The notes beneath the pieces were generated by a model. It ran no database searches and had not been told where the DNA came from. It saw only the letters and a program-made list of their open reading frames with translations. This document shows positions 6,419 through 6,990 of a DNA stretch of 6,990 nt, one piece after another. Source of the stretch: Acidobacteriota bacterium (lineage in GTDB: Bacteria; Acidobacteriota; Vicinamibacteria; Vicinamibacterales; UBA2999); the NCBI GenBank assembly GCA_020851835.1, contig JADZBZ010000394.1:1-6990 (forward strand), written 5' to 3'. How positions within the stretch are numbered: the first letter of the stretch is position 1; the number at the start of each line of letters is the position of its first letter. Position numbers and translations under genes: made by a program.

Positions 6419-6990
6419 GCGCCGTGGCCACGTCCTGGCACGCGAGCGGGTTGATGTTCGAGAACTGCTCGTGCCAGATCGTCTGCCCGGGCCACATGCA
6501 CTTCAGCCAGGCGTGCACCCACGAGCGGTGCATCGGCCACTGGGCCATCCGCGTGGACCATGGCGACTACGGCGACGTTTCGCTGGCGGGAACCAGGGCC
6601 CTGGTCGCGTTCGACTGCCCGCAGCACATGATTCAGGGTAACTGGACCGAGATCGTCATCATCGACGAAGCGGCCTCGCCGGGTCAGCGCGCGGCCCTCG
6701 AGACGATTCTGACCGGCGGCGCCGGCGGCTCGTGGGCGCTGCTCGCGCGGTTCGTGTCCCGCCGGCTCGAGACGCGGTTCCTGCCCCTGACCTTCACCGA
6801 CGAGGGCGCCACCAAGCGCGCGACGATACCGGGTGTGCTCGATGCGTCCGTGACGAACATCAAGGGTCGCGACCGTTCGAAGCCGGTCACCTTCGAGAAC
6901 ATCTTCAACCAGATTCACGGCGCCACGCAGGTGCTGGCCCTCGGCAGCACGACCTACGACGATGGGGTGATTCGCATCGCCACCGATCGC
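6415..6990 (+). CDS. DUF1326 domain protein, 3' partial
   Basis: The frame opens at GTG 6415 and is still open at the window end, giving 192 residues, nearly the usual full length of about 200. The N-terminal Cys cluster is typical of DUF1326: Cys18, Cys20 and Cys24 in ENCSCQIVCPG, then Cys34, Cys39 and later Cys68. Many relatives have CPC where this protein has CPG. Further family signs are GNWTEIVIIDEAASPGQR (from 75), an LTGGAGG turn, and the beta-rich second half with TKRATIPG and VTNIKG. The function is not established; the Cys pattern suggests metal or redox chemistry. No signal peptide is visible. It follows the MFS gene by 39 bases. Family members often sit beside a DUF2182 membrane protein, which could lie just past the window. 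Confidence 0.88.
   Translation, partial: MSAVATSWHASGLMFENCSCQIVCPGHMHFSQACTHERCIGHWAIRVDHGDYGDVSLAGTRALVAFDCPQHMIQGNWTEIVIIDEAASPGQRAALETILTGGAGGSWALLARFVSRRLETRFLPLTFTDEGATKRATIPGVLDASVTNIKGRDRSKPVTFENIFNQIHGATQVLALGSTTYDDGVIRIATDR

Overview
The window is high-GC bacterial chromosome (I estimate close to 70% G+C) with compact gene packing, frequent GTG starts and stop/start overlaps. The combination of a plastocyanin-like lipoprotein with a carboxypeptidase-regulatory-like tail, a stand-alone RibD-type reductase, a DUF1326 protein and a TPR protein coupled to a ClC exchanger recalls soil Acidobacteriota, perhaps Vicinamibacteria. That taxonomic guess comes from remembered protein styles, not from a marker gene. 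I see no rRNA, tRNA, CRISPR array, insertion sequence, phage gene or attachment site.

Left part, plus strand (1-3493): the 3' end of a membrane protein, probably the membrane tail of a calcineurin-like metallophosphoesterase, is followed by a 122-base gap holding a strong GC hairpin and a perfect 12-base palindrome. Next comes a two-gene unit: a membrane-anchored TPR protein and a ClC-type Cl-/H+ exchanger with C-terminal CBS domains. The TPR stop and the ClC start share the four bases GTGA, so translation is probably coupled.

Middle, minus strand (5133-3512): a second two-gene unit reads left and converges on the ClC gene with an 18-base gap. Its first gene encodes an exported cupredoxin with a complete His/Cys/His/Met copper ligand set. 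Its second encodes a RibD C-terminal-type NAD(P)H reductase with no deaminase domain and an unrecognised N-terminal extension. These two genes also overlap by GTGA.

Right part, plus strand (5161-6990): an MFS transporter of the 12-TM type starts only 27-42 bases from the divergent cupredoxin gene. A DUF1326 protein follows 39 bases later and runs off the window end. The DUF1326 gene has a clear Shine-Dalgarno sequence, a possible promoter overlapping the MFS stop, and a 12-codon leader ORF whose stop overlaps its GTG start.

Most genes belong to known families. No established multi-gene system (defence, secretion, biosynthetic) is visible. The least explained points are the pairing of a solitary RibD-like reductase with a copper lipoprotein, the TPR-ClC coupling, and the small regulatory-looking structures in the gaps.
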